Below are positions 34,753-43,464 of a stretch of DNA of 64,000 bases, one piece after another. The DNA lies in NCBI GenBank assembly GCA_018401275.1, contig JAGYKW010000001.1, positions 310,001 to 374,000 of the forward strand, given 5' to 3'. Position 1 is the stretch's first letter; each line of letters starts with the position of its first letter. Under the pieces are notes generated by a model that saw nothing but the letters and a program-made list of their open reading frames with translations, searched no databases and had not been told where the DNA came from. This DNA is from Nitriliruptoraceae bacterium. GTDB lineage: Bacteria; Actinomycetota; Nitriliruptoria; Nitriliruptorales; Nitriliruptoraceae. The position numbers were made by a program, and so were the translations under genes.

Positions 34753-36015
34753 ATGGATGGCTCCAGGACCCACCCCGCTGCGCCGACGGTCGTCGTGCTC
34801 GAAGGTCGACCGGTCACCGCGGACTGGGGATCGACCGCGCTGCTGGCGCCCTTCGTCGGCCGCACGAGCGCGCCCGTTGGTGGTGCACCGCACGCTGAGG
34901 TCTGGTTCGGCGCTCATCACCGTCACCCGTCGTGGGTCGTCGTCGACGGCGCGCGTGTGCCCTGCACCGAGGTCGCGGGTCTCGCGCAGCCGACGTTCCT
35001 CGTCAAGCTGCTCGCGGCGTCCGCCCCGCTGTCGATCCAGGTGCATCCTGATGCGCGCACCGCTCGGGCTGGCTTCGCTGCCGAGGAGACGGCGGGCATC
35101 GCGCGTGAGGACACCGGCCGTCGCTACGCCGATGCGTCGGGCAAGCCGGAGCTGCTGCGAGCCCTGGGTCCGATGCGAGTGCTGTGCGGTCTGCGTCCGG
35201 CGACGGCCTCCCGCAGGCTGCTCAGCGAGCTCGTCCCGTCGGGTGCGGACGCCCTGCTCGCGGGGCTGGCCCGAGGCGACGCAGCGCTCGGGGACGTCAT
35301 CGCCGACCTGCTGCGAGCGGACAAGGCGTCGTCGGCCAGACTGATCGACGCCGTCCGCTCCGGCGCTGAGGCTGTCGTCGCGCGCGGTGAGCCGGACGGT
35401 CCCGACCGGCTGCTGCGCATGGCGCATCTGGTGCTCGATCTCACGGCGCGCTTCCCGGGCGACCCCGGGGTACTCGTCGCGCTGCTGCTCGACGATCTCG
35501 ACCTCGCACCCGGCGAGGCCGTCTACGTCGGCCCCGGGACGCCGCACGCGTACCTGTCGGGGCTCGGCGTCGAGATCATGTCCTCGTCGGACAACGTGCT
35601 GCGCGGCGGCATGACCACCAAGCACGTGGACGTCGCGGCGTTCCTCGACGTCCTCGACGTCACGACGCTCGGCGCGCGTCGCGTCGGCACGTTGGCGCGC
35701 CAGTACGAAGGCTCCGGTTGGCAACGACACGTCACGCCGACCGACGCGTTCGTGCTCGACGAGGCGGCGGTCGACGGGGTCCTGCTCGTCGAACGCTCCG
35801 GCGTGGGCCCGAGTGTGCTGCTGTGCGCGGACGGTGAGGTCGTCGTCCGCGCGGGGGACGGCAGCGCAGCCGAGCTGCGACCCGGCGGGGCGGTGCTGCT
35901 CACCGGTGGGCTCGACCCCGTCGAGGTGCGTGGCCGTGGACTCGTCCTGCATGCCGGCGCCGGGCGCACGATCCTCGCCGGCGCGGCCGTGCAGCGTCAG
36001 TCCGCAGCGGCCTGA
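34753..36015 (+). CDS. manA: Mannose-6-phosphate isomerase, class I
   Basis: A 420-residue zinc enzyme interconverting mannose-6-phosphate and fructose-6-phosphate, for GDP-mannose supply or mannose use. Zinc ligands are visible as Gln96 and His98 (IQVHPD), Glu133 (KPEL) and His265 (PGTPHAYLSG), followed by the NVLRGGMTTKHVD motif. Transcript and coding start probably coincide (TAGGCT at -12 to -7). Its 3' end overlaps the convergent M61 peptidase gene by 19 bp. Confidence 0.95.
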   Translation: MDGSRTHPAAPTVVVLEGRPVTADWGSTALLAPFVGRTSAPVGGAPHAEVWFGAHHRHPSWVVVDGARVPCTEVAGLAQPTFLVKLLAASAPLSIQVHPDARTARAGFAAEETAGIAREDTGRRYADASGKPELLRALGPMRVLCGLRPATASRRLLSELVPSGADALLAGLARGDAALGDVIADLLRADKASSARLIDAVRSGAEAVVARGEPDGPDRLLRMAHLVLDLTARFPGDPGVLVALLLDDLDLAPGEAVYVGPGTPHAYLSGLGVEIMSSSDNVLRGGMTTKHVDVAAFLDVLDVTTLGARRVGTLARQYEGSGWQRHVTPTDAFVLDEAAVDGVLLVERSGVGPSVLLCADGEVVVRAGDGSAAELRPGGAVLLTGGLDPVEVRGRGLVLHAGAGRTILAGAAVQRQSAAA

Positions 36016-37787
36016 CCGGCCCACCGGCTGAACCGGGCCCGGGCGGTCACGTCAGCGTCAGCATCGATGCGCAGCCGACGACGCGGCTGCGCGGGCATGA
36101 GCCGGACCGCACGCTCGATGAGGCGCGGTCCTCGCTGCAGCGTCACCGTGACCGTGCTCTCCGCACCGTGGCGACGCAGCACCGTCGGGAGCTCGTCGGG
36201 GGTCAGCGTCTCACCGTCGATGGCCAGCAGCACGTCGCCACCACTGACGCCGGCATCCCAGGCGCTGCCGCCGCGGAGCACCGTCCGCAGCACGATGCGT
36301 CCACCGTCGGTCCCTGCGAGCACGCCCAGACGGGGCGCGTCGTCGCTCGGGTCGACGACCTCGCGCAGGCCGAGCACGGACAGGTCGGGGGTCGGGTCGG
36401 GGACTCCGGGAACGGTCGTGAGCATCACGGCGAGCTGCGCGACATCAGCCCCGCCGGCGCGCTCCAGCGCATCGAGCACGTCCTGCTCGGTGTAGCCACG
36501 GGGCTGACCGGACGCGTCAGGACCGTGGCGTCGCCACAGGTCCCGCAGCACGTCATCGAGCCCGTCGCCATGCGGTGCCAGCGTCCGCAGGCGCAGGTCG
36601 AGCGTGAACGCGACCAGCGCACCATGGGCGTAGTAGTCGGTGCCGGCGTTGGGCGAGTTCTCGTCGCGTCGGTAGTGCTTCGTCCATGCCGTGCGTGACG
36701 CGTCATGCAGCGACTGCAGCAGCGCGCCCGGCATGCCGTCGACCGCTTCACGCAGCCTGTCGAGCGCTGCCAGCAGTTCGGAGACCCGCCACAGTCCGGC
36801 CCGCGCGGGCAGCAGCCGGTCGTAGTAGGACGTCCAGCCCTCAGCGATCCACAGGGACGTGGTCAGCACGGGCCGGTCGAGCGGTGGGGCGAGCAGATCG
36901 ACCGGGACGAGTCGTCGGACGTTCCAGAGATGGAAGTGCTCGTGGGCGAGCAGGCCCTGGAGTCGGCGACGACGCTCCGGGTCGGTGCTCGCATGCGGCG
37001 GGAACGCCACGACGCAGCCGTCACGGTGCTCGAGGCCACCGCCCTCGCCGTCGACGGCGAGCACGGTGAAGCGCGTGGCGGGCAGCTCGCCGCCGAACAG
37101 TGCGGTCGCCGCGTGCGCGATGCGTCCGAGGTCGTCAGTGAGACCACGGACGTCCACGCCATCACCGTGACCCGACCACACGATGCGATGCTCGACCCCG
37201 TGCACGTCGACCGATGAGCTGCGCAGGACACCGACCTCGAACGCCGCGTCGACGAGGTGCTCGTGATCGTCGGCGACGTAGGGACCCGGTCCCTCACCGG
37301 GCAGCAGCGAGGCCACCTCGTGGTCGTGCGCGACGCCCGTCAGGTGCACGTGATGCGCACGCGAGCGCGCACCTTCGAGGCACGGGAACGTCGCCGCACC
37401 GACCAGCAGGGCATGGCGGTCGTCGACATGGTTGGTGCGCACCGACGCCTCGTACGCGTACCACTCGAGCTCGACGGTGACGTCGTTGTCGACGGCCGGC
37501 AGCAGCCAGGCGGACAGCCCGTCGGGCGTGAGCGTGAGCGCTGCACCCATCGCGTCGCTCGCGCTGATGCGCTGGAGGTGGTGCACGTAGTCGCGGACGA
37601 CGTAGCTGCCCGGCGTCCACGTCGCGATCGTCAGGCGCCCGCCGTCAGCGATGGCGTCGGCCGGGATGCGCATGCGCACCCCGACGAGGTGCTGGTCACG
37701 ACCCGACAGGTCGACGAGGTAGGTGATCGGCTCGGGCTCCACCGCTGAGGGCAGTGCGCCCGTGGGCAGCGCGCCGGTCCCGTTCAT
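35997..37787 (-). CDS. M61-family (glycyl aminopeptidase-like) metallopeptidase with PDZ domain
   Basis: A 596-residue protein: an N-terminal beta domain (YLVDLSGRDQHLVGVRMRI), a thermolysin-like catalytic domain with HEHFH (His282, Glu283, His286) and the downstream glutamate in WIAEGWTSYY, and a C-terminal PDZ domain (GSAWDAGVSGGDVLLAIDG). No signal peptide is evident, so it is likely cytosolic like other bacterial M61 enzymes. ATG 37787 has GGAG upstream; a TAGCCT box (37820-37825, minus) is the likely -10. Confidence 0.9.
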   Translation of the reverse strand: MNGTGALPTGALPSAVEPEPITYLVDLSGRDQHLVGVRMRIPADAIADGGRLTIATWTPGSYVVRDYVHHLQRISASDAMGAALTLTPDGLSAWLLPAVDNDVTVELEWYAYEASVRTNHVDDRHALLVGAATFPCLEGARSRAHHVHLTGVAHDHEVASLLPGEGPGPYVADDHEHLVDAAFEVGVLRSSSVDVHGVEHRIVWSGHGDGVDVRGLTDDLGRIAHAATALFGGELPATRFTVLAVDGEGGGLEHRDGCVVAFPPHASTDPERRRRLQGLLAHEHFHLWNVRRLVPVDLLAPPLDRPVLTTSLWIAEGWTSYYDRLLPARAGLWRVSELLAALDRLREAVDGMPGALLQSLHDASRTAWTKHYRRDENSPNAGTDYYAHGALVAFTLDLRLRTLAPHGDGLDDVLRDLWRRHGPDASGQPRGYTEQDVLDALERAGGADVAQLAVMLTTVPGVPDPTPDLSVLGLREVVDPSDDAPRLGVLAGTDGGRIVLRTVLRGGSAWDAGVSGGDVLLAIDGETLTPDELPTVLRRHGAESTVTVTLQRGPRLIERAVRLMPAQPRRRLRIDADADVTARARFSRWAGQAAAD

Positions 37788-37896
37788 GCGCGCTCCACAG
37801 TTCTTCAGGGTGGCCCCGGAGGCTAGCGACGCTCCGGCTACCTTCCCTGAGCCGGGCCCGTCCGGACCGAGCGACGAACGACCGAGGAGCATCACG

Positions 37897-38331
37897 ATGC
37901 CGAGCCTGCCGCTCGCCGACCGGCACGAGACCGTCCTCCCGCAGGTCGCACCGGCGCTGCACGACGCCTACCAGTCAGCGCTGACGCTCGATCCTGCGGC
38001 CCGCAAGGTCGCGCTCGGTGAGGTCGTCGCGGGCGACCCGTCGTTCATCGCGGGCTGGGCGGCCCTGTCCGTGCTGGGTGTCGAGCCCGTCGAGCGCTAC
38101 GCCTACGCGCGTGTCGGTTACCACCGTGGACTCGATGCACTGCGCGCGAGCGGCTGGGGCGGGAGCGGTCTCGTGCGCTGGTCGCAGGCCTCGAACCGGG
38201 CGTTCCTGACCTGCCTCGTGCGCCTGCGCGAGGCGGCCAGGACCATCGGGGAGACCGCGGAGGTCGAGCGCATCGACCTGTTCCTGCGCGACCTCGATCC
38301 TGACTGGACCGACGACAACCTGCCCGTCTGA
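37897..38331 (+). CDS. DUF3151 family protein
   Basis: A 144-residue, mostly helical actinobacterial protein starting MPSLPLADRHETVLP. Typical DUF3151 features are the early LPxxP...L segment, ALGEVVAGDPSFIAGWAALS, VERYAYARVGYHRGLDALR and WGGSGLVRWSQASNRAFL, with a C-terminal FLRDLDPDW. The function is unknown; the helices resemble TPR-like packing. ATG 37897 has GAGGAG. It is divergent from the M61 gene and just ahead of dnaG. Confidence 0.85.
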   Translation: MPSLPLADRHETVLPQVAPALHDAYQSALTLDPAARKVALGEVVAGDPSFIAGWAALSVLGVEPVERYAYARVGYHRGLDALRASGWGGSGLVRWSQASNRAFLTCLVRLREAARTIGETAEVERIDLFLRDLDPDWTDDNLPV

Positions 38332-38361
38332 ACCGGACGGTAGGACGGGAGCGGGGGACGG

Positions 38362-40242
38362 GTGGCCGGCAGGATCCTCAAGGAGGACATCGACGCGCTG
38401 CGGCAGCAGGCCGACATCGTCGCGGTCATCGGTGACTACACGAGCCTGCGGCGCGCCGGGAAGTCGTTCAAGGGCCTGTGCCCGTTCCATACCGAGCGCA
38501 CGCCGTCCTTCACCTGCACACCGGACGGCAACTTCTTCCACTGCTTCGGCTGTGGCGCGAGCGGCGACATCTACGACTTCCTCCAGCGTGTCGAGGGGAT
38601 GGACTTCCCCGAGGCGGTCGAGACGCTGGCACGCCGGACCGGGTTCCCGCTCCGCTACGAGCAGCTCACCACCCGTGAGCGTCGAGCCATCGGTGAACGG
38701 TCGCGACTCGTCGCCGTGTCGCACCTCGCGCGCGATCACTTCGTGCGTCGGCTGCTCGCCGACGAGGGCACCGTCGCGCGCGACTACCTCAAGGGTCGTG
38801 GGTTCGGACGTCCCGAGGCCGATGCGTTCGAGCTCGGCTTCGCACTCGAGGCGTGGGACGACCTGAGCCGGGCCCTGCTCGCCGACGGTGTCGAGGCGGA
38901 GGACCTCATCGCGATCGGCGTGAGTGTGCGCAACGACCGCGGCGGGCTGCGCGACCGGTTCAGGGGTCGCCTGATCTTCCCCATCCATGATCCTGGCGGC
39001 GACGTCATCGGGTTCGGTGGCCGCGTGCTGCCCGAGATCGACTACGGAGACTTCGAGCCGCCGAAGTACCTCAACTCGCCGGAGACGCCGCTCTACCACA
39101 AGTCGAAGGTGCTCTATGGCGTCCCGCAGGCCCGCTCGGAGATCGTCTCCCGCGACCAGGTGCTGATCTGTGAGGGCTACACCGACGTGATCGCGCTGCA
39201 CCAGGCCGGTTTCGCCAACGCGGTCGCGACCTGTGGGACCGCCGTCGGCGTCGAGCACCTGCGTGCGCTCGCGCGCTACACGCGGCGCGTGGTCCTCGCC
39301 TTCGATGCGGACCGCGCGGGGATCCAGGCCGCCGAACGGGCCTGGGACGCCGTCCGGGAGCTCGCTGGGGCGGGCACGTCAGGGCTCGACCTCTCGGTGC
39401 TGCCACTTCCCGACGGTCGGGACCCGGCCGACCTCGTGCGTGACGTCGGTGCGGACGGACTGCGCGAGGCGGTCGCCGGTGCCCGGCCCGTCGTGCCGTT
39501 CCTCATCGCGACGCGCATCGAGCAGGCCGACCTGACCACCGAGCAGGGCCGGGTCGCGGCGCTGCGCGAGGCCCTGACCGTGCTGGGGCGGGAGCAGGAC
39601 CCGGAGCTGCGCCGCGGCTGGGCACGCAGCGAGATCGCGCGACCGCTCGGGCTCGCCTACGACTTCGTCGTCACGTCCGCCGCGCGGCAGGGCGTGGTGC
39701 TCGACTCCGTCGAGGGGGTCGCGTCGACCCGTGCGGCGCGGCCGGTGCGTCGCGACGTCGCGCCGGACGCCCCGGCGGCCGGGGTCGTCGACGCGCGCCT
39801 CGAGCGTGCGGTGCTGCGTGCGGTGCTGCAGGACCCCACGCTGCTGCCCGAGGCGGCAGGGGAGCTGGACGGCGGCAGCTTCCTGCATCCGTCCGCGGCG
39901 GCGGTCTGGCGCGCCATCGCTGCAGCGGGCGGTGTGGGCGTGACCCCGGAGGCGGTCCTCGTCGCAGCCGAGGACGACATGGTCCGCGACGTGATCCGTG
40001 GGCTGATGCTGGAGGAGGACCCGGCGGCCGTGGACGTCGAGCCTGAGGTTCGCCGCCGTGCCGCTCGCGACCTCGTCCACCGGCTGCTCGCCCGCAGCCT
40101 CGCCGCGCACGAGCAGGAGCTGCGGGACCGGCTCTCTCGGCTCGATGCGGTCGGTGACCCCGATGCGGTCCTCACCCTCCAGCGCGAACTGCAGGGCCTC
40201 AGCGCGCGTCGTCGGGCGATGCGGGAGTCCACGGACGCCTGA
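38362..40242 (+). CDS. dnaG: DNA primase
   Basis: A 626-residue DnaG that synthesises RNA primers at the fork. The zinc ribbon is Cys40-His43-Cys61-Cys64 (CPFHTERTPSF, HCFGCGASGD), followed by the RNA polymerase domain with KSKVLYGVPQAR and the TOPRIM motif CEGYTDVIAL (Glu271) and FDADRAG. The C-terminal helicase-binding region spans about 470-626. GTG start. The stop codon sits in a 10-bp tandem repeat and a terminator hairpin. Confidence 0.96.
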   Translation: MAGRILKEDIDALRQQADIVAVIGDYTSLRRAGKSFKGLCPFHTERTPSFTCTPDGNFFHCFGCGASGDIYDFLQRVEGMDFPEAVETLARRTGFPLRYEQLTTRERRAIGERSRLVAVSHLARDHFVRRLLADEGTVARDYLKGRGFGRPEADAFELGFALEAWDDLSRALLADGVEAEDLIAIGVSVRNDRGGLRDRFRGRLIFPIHDPGGDVIGFGGRVLPEIDYGDFEPPKYLNSPETPLYHKSKVLYGVPQARSEIVSRDQVLICEGYTDVIALHQAGFANAVATCGTAVGVEHLRALARYTRRVVLAFDADRAGIQAAERAWDAVRELAGAGTSGLDLSVLPLPDGRDPADLVRDVGADGLREAVAGARPVVPFLIATRIEQADLTTEQGRVAALREALTVLGREQDPELRRGWARSEIARPLGLAYDFVVTSAARQGVVLDSVEGVASTRAARPVRRDVAPDAPAAGVVDARLERAVLRAVLQDPTLLPEAAGELDGGSFLHPSAAAVWRAIAAAGGVGVTPEAVLVAAEDDMVRDVIRGLMLEEDPAAVDVEPEVRRRAARDLVHRLLARSLAAHEQELRDRLSRLDAVGDPDAVLTLQRELQGLSARRRAMRESTDA

Positions 40243-40252
40243 GGACGCCTGA
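40233..40252. repeat. 10-bp tandem repeat over the dnaG stop codon
   Basis: GGACGCCTGA occurs twice head to tail (40233-40242 and 40243-40252). The first copy ends in the dnaG TGA; the second provides the left arm of the terminator stem. Confidence 0.8.
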
Positions 40253-40268
40253 CGGCGCTGGGGCGTCC
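40243..40268 (+). terminator. dnaG terminator hairpin
   Basis: GGACGCC (40243-40249) pairs with GGCGTCC (40262-40268) around a 12-base loop immediately after the dnaG stop. The left arm was created by the 10-bp duplication. Confidence 0.55.
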
Positions 40269-40298
40269 TGCGCCGAACCCGATGTCACACCCCATGCG

Positions 40299-40313
40299 TA
40301 CGGTTCGCCCATG
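40299..40313 (+). promoter_or_regulatory. Leaderless promoter of the HTH gene
   Basis: TACGGT (40299-40304) ends six bases before ATG 40311, the -12 to -7 position for a leaderless transcript. There is no Shine-Dalgarno sequence. Confidence 0.45.
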
Positions 40314-41213
40314 GACACACCCATGCGGACAGAGGCGGGGACAGCGGCGCGGGCAGCCTTGCGGCCCGGGGCGTGGTCGGACGCGGTCGGCCGCGGGCCC
40401 GGAGGCGCCGTCGCTCAGGCGGTCCCGATCGCGCTCCCGCTGCCGTTCGATGATGGTGCGGACGACGCGGTCCCGTTCGTCCTCACCGCCGCAGCGCACC
40501 GCGAGGTGCTGGGCCGCGAGGTCCCGCCACTCGTCGTGGTCGCGCGGGACGCGGCTGGCCCGGTTCCACGGGTCGGTCCGGAGGCCGAGACCAGTGCCGC
40601 CGAGACCGAGCAGGCCTCCGACACGCGTCGGGTGCAGGCACGCGCACTGCTGCGCAGCGGGATGCCCGTGGCGACGATCGCCGCCGCACTGGACGTCGCG
40701 GATGCGGATGTCGAACGCTGGACGCACGACCTCGGTGATGAGCTCGCGCGTCGGAGGCGTCGCGTCGCGGCTCGCCACCGTGCGGTATCGGCGGCCGTCG
40801 TGCAGACCCGACCGCAGCAGCTGTCGACGCGATCCATCGGCGATCAAGCTCGGCTGCTGCCCGGTCTTGCCTACGCGATCGCTGAGGTCGATGACTCAGG
40901 CGTCGCGCTCGTGCATGACGACGTCGAGGTCGTCGCCGTGCTGCTCGACGCGCTGCGCGCGCAGGTCGATCTCCCTGCCGGTCGCATCCGTGTCGCCGTA
41001 CGGCTCGCGCCTGACGTCCCAGCGGATCGCATGCGCACGTCGCTCGCCGTGCGGCTGGGTGTCGAGGCGCCGAGCATCATCGTGGGCCGCGCGGGTGCGG
41101 ATGCTCCACGGGCGCTCGAGCTCCGCGTCGACGTGCGTGACGCCACTGCGGCGCAGCTGATGCGCGCATGGCGTGAGGGCCGCCAGCTCGGCATGGCCGT
41201 CGGGAGCGCCTGA
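40311..41213 (+). CDS. Putative helix-turn-helix protein of unknown function
   Basis: A 300-residue protein I cannot place in a named family. Residues about 106-140 (QARALLRSGMPVATIAAALDVADADVERWTHDL, in parts) look like a resolvase/Sigma-type helix-turn-helix. The C-terminal half is alpha/beta with regular strands (VALVHDDVEVVAVLLDALRAQV; IIVGRAGADAPRALELRVDV) and may be a ligand or dimer domain. It is transcribed alone after dnaG and is convergent with tRNA-Asn. Confidence 0.6.
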   Translation: MDTPMRTEAGTAARAALRPGAWSDAVGRGPGGAVAQAVPIALPLPFDDGADDAVPFVLTAAAHREVLGREVPPLVVVARDAAGPVPRVGPEAETSAAETEQASDTRRVQARALLRSGMPVATIAAALDVADADVERWTHDLGDELARRRRRVAARHRAVSAAVVQTRPQQLSTRSIGDQARLLPGLAYAIAEVDDSGVALVHDDVEVVAVLLDALRAQVDLPAGRIRVAVRLAPDVPADRMRTSLAVRLGVEAPSIIVGRAGADAPRALELRVDVRDATAAQLMRAWREGRQLGMAVGSA

Positions 41214-41231
41214 CACGCGCTGCGGACTGCG

Positions 41232-41305
41232 CTCCGGGGGTGGGACTCGAACCCACAAACCTTTCGGTTAACAGCCGACTGCTCTGCCAATTGAGCTACC
41301 CCGGA
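41232..41305 (-). tRNA. tRNA-Asn (anticodon GTT)
   Basis: A 74-nt cloverleaf on the minus strand: acceptor TCCGGGG/CCCCGGA with discriminator G, D arm AGCTCAATTGGCAGAGC, anticodon loop CTGTTAA (anticodon opposite plus-strand 41270-41272) and the T arm GTGGGTTCGAGTCCCAC. CCA is not encoded. Confidence 0.96.
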
Positions 41306-41313
41306 AAGGGACG

Positions 41314-41330
41314 GCCCGCCTGAGGCGGGC
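41314..41330 (-). terminator. Hairpin between the DsbA-family gene and tRNA-Asn
   Basis: A perfect seven-pair stem GCCCGCC/GGCGGGC with a three-base loop lies 54 bases after the DsbA-family stop and nine bases before the tRNA 5' end. It probably terminates the leftward transporter-DsbA transcript; its closeness to the tRNA also makes a processing signal possible. Confidence 0.5.
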
Positions 41331-41383
41331 AGCGGACGGAGTGTAGCAACGGCCTCTGTCCGGCCTCTGACGGCACCAGTCCG

Positions 41384-41983
41384 TCACTGTGGCAGGTCGA
41401 CCTGCTTGAACTCGTGGAGCATCGGCTCTGACTCGAGCAGTCGGACGATGTCGCTCACGCGGCTGACGGAGAGCGCCGGGTCGTCGCCGGCACGGTCGAG
41501 CAGTCGGACGAAGACGGCACGACGTGAACCGACGAACGTGGGCACGCCCCACACCTCACGCGCGACCATGTCCTCGTGCCCACGCCGCAGCATGTCCACC
41601 CCGTCCGCCGCCGCATCGACCAGACCCGGCTCGACCCCCGCCCGTCCGAGGGCCTCGGCGACCCGACTCGGGTCACGCAGGTCCTCGCCACGGTCGTGAC
41701 GGAGCGCGAACAGCTCGAGGTGGACGTCGAGGAAGCGCTCCGGATCGCGTGCACGGACGACCTCGGCGACCGAGAGCGCGAGACCGCCACTGCGCCGCAG
41801 GACCTGGGCCGGGTCCCAGCGGATCTCGCCGGACTCCGCCGCCTTCGCCTGCGTCAGGCTGAACGGGATGAACGTGACGTCCCATGGCGCACCGGAGCGC
41901 AGCCCGGTGACGACGTGCTCGTTGGCGTTGCGCGCGAACGGGCACAGGTAGTCGTAGGTGAGCGCGAACCGCAGTGACGTCAT
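41384..41983 (-). CDS. DsbA-family thioredoxin-like oxidoreductase with a single active-site Cys
   Basis: A 199-residue cytosolic DsbA-fold protein (no signal peptide). The active site reads C14-P-F-A instead of CxxC, so only the N-terminal cysteine remains, as in monothiol or mycothiol-linked members. The helical insertion and the cis-Pro loop VWGVPTFV (about 160-167) are present. Start ATG 41983 has GGAGGG upstream. It is the last gene of a leftward unit with two membrane proteins. A role in nitro-compound or disulfide reduction is a guess. Confidence 0.8.
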   Translation of the reverse strand: MTSLRFALTYDYLCPFARNANEHVVTGLRSGAPWDVTFIPFSLTQAKAAESGEIRWDPAQVLRRSGGLALSVAEVVRARDPERFLDVHLELFALRHDRGEDLRDPSRVAEALGRAGVEPGLVDAAADGVDMLRRGHEDMVAREVWGVPTFVGSRRAVFVRLLDRAGDDPALSVSRVSDIVRLLESEPMLHEFKQVDLPQ

Positions 41984-42011
41984 CGTTCCCTCCGAGTCGA
42001 TGCTCCGACCA

Positions 42012-42425
42012 TCAACGGACCATGCAGGACGCGAGCTCGGCCAGTCCCACACCGCAGGCCGTCTGGACCGCACGCAGTGTCAGGCCGAACGCGAAGAACG
42101 CGCCCCACGCGAAGCCGATGTACTGGCGCGTCTCCCGACGCAGCGCCGCCAGTCGACCACCGATGACGGCGACCAGTGGGAACAGCGACCCGTAGAGCGA
42201 GTGCAACCACGCATCCGCAGGTCCGACCACGCGGCGGCCGACCAGCAGCAGGCCGATCCCGAACACGGTCTGCACGACCAGCAGGTTCTCGGTCCAGTGC
42301 TGCAGTGCGCGCATGCCGAGTGGCGTCTCGCCACGCCGCAGCACCAGCAGGAGGAGCGACCACACCATCGTCGCGACGAACATCAGCACGATGACGGTCC
42401 CGAGCCACCGGTGGGCGACGGTCAT
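42012..42425 (-). CDS. Four-helix membrane protein
   Basis: A 137-residue protein with four predicted transmembrane helices (about 9-29, 44-62, 72-93, 106-128) and conserved-looking histidines in helix boundaries (AHRWLG, QHWTENL, LHSLYG). This might mean heme b or quinone contact, as in small cytochrome-like proteins, but I do not recognise a family. Its start overlaps the upstream transporter stop (ATGA). Confidence 0.6.
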   Translation of the reverse strand: MTVAHRWLGTVIVLMFVATMVWSLLLLVLRRGETPLGMRALQHWTENLLVVQTVFGIGLLLVGRRVVGPADAWLHSLYGSLFPLVAVIGGRLAALRRETRQYIGFAWGAFFAFGLTLRAVQTACGVGLAELASCMVR

Positions 42426-43378
42426 CGTGCGACCTCACGCCGCGATGTCAACCATGCACCCAGGATGATGAGCAGAGCGCCGGTGAACGCGAGCGGATGG
42501 ACCTGCTCGCCGAGGAGGGTGACACCGAGCACGATCGCGACGATCGGGACGAGGTAGACGGCGACGGAGCCGCGCGGTGCGCCGACCCGACCGATCAGCG
42601 TCGCGATGGCGATGAACGCGAGCGCGGTGCTCAGGACGCCGAGCGGGATCATGGCGAGCAGGGCTGGTGCGCTGAACGATGAGTCGCGCAGGCCGAGCAG
42701 TGCGAACGGCGCGACGAACACGAGCGCCGAGCGCTGCGCGCGGTACATCACGGCGAGTGACCCGTAGCGCTGCTGCAGCGGCGTGACGAGCGTGGCGGCC
42801 AGACCGTAGAGCGACGCAGCGGTCAGGGCGAGTGCAGCGCCCAGCAGCGTGGTACGAGTACCCAGCGCACCGGTCGGGATCTCGGGGAGTGCGACCGCGA
42901 CGATGCCGACGAACCCGACCGAAAGCCCGAGAGCCTGGCTGCGCCCGGGGAGTGTGCGAGCGAGGAGGACGGTCCAGCCGACCGTCATCAGCGGCATCGC
43001 CCCGTTGAGCATGCCTGCGACCGACGTATCGATCCACAGTTGCGCGACAGGGAACAGCATGAGTGGGATGGCCAGCCACACGAGGCCGATCGCTGCGACG
43101 CGCCGGCCGTCCTCGCGCGTGAGCTCCGCGTCGCGCGCGCGTGAGAACAGCGAGAGGGTGAGGTAGCCCAGCGCGAGCCGGATGAACGTGATGACCGCGG
43201 GCGAGAGCGCCGTCAGGCCGACCTCGATGAAGAAGAACGAGGAGCCGAAGACGAGCCCGACGAACAGCAGCAGCGCCCAGTCCCGTGCGGTGAACGCGGT
43301 GTCGGAGCTCCCGCGAGCGGTCATGGGCGTGCGAGCGGCAGCGCCCTCGACCTCCGGTACTGCTTCCATCACCAGCAC
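42422..43378 (-). CDS. EamA/DMT-superfamily transporter
   Basis: A 318-residue, ten-helix permease of the drug/metabolite transporter superfamily. Two EamA repeats are visible: LLFVGLVFGSSFFFIEVGL to NGAMPLMTVGWTVLLAR, then a second from LLGAALALTAASLYGLAATL to EQVHPLAFTGALLIILGAWL. The substrate is unknown; relatives export amino acids or nucleosides. ATG 43369 is an alternative start. It is coupled to the four-helix membrane protein and divergent from the acyl-CoA dehydrogenase. Confidence 0.88.
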   Translation of the reverse strand: MLVMEAVPEVEGAAARTPMTARGSSDTAFTARDWALLLFVGLVFGSSFFFIEVGLTALSPAVITFIRLALGYLTLSLFSRARDAELTREDGRRVAAIGLVWLAIPLMLFPVAQLWIDTSVAGMLNGAMPLMTVGWTVLLARTLPGRSQALGLSVGFVGIVAVALPEIPTGALGTRTTLLGAALALTAASLYGLAATLVTPLQQRYGSLAVMYRAQRSALVFVAPFALLGLRDSSFSAPALLAMIPLGVLSTALAFIAIATLIGRVGAPRGSVAVYLVPIVAIVLGVTLLGEQVHPLAFTGALLIILGAWLTSRREVAR

Positions 43379-43464
43379 CGTCCATCCGCATCGACCGCTA
43401 GCGTGAGGCTATCCCTCGTGCTCCCGCGCATCGTTCCCGCGGACCGCTCTCCGGAGGTCACCAC

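Noticed and set aside
41232-41330. Integration (att) site at tRNA-Asn
   Set aside because: No integrase and no duplicated tRNA 3' end is visible in the window.
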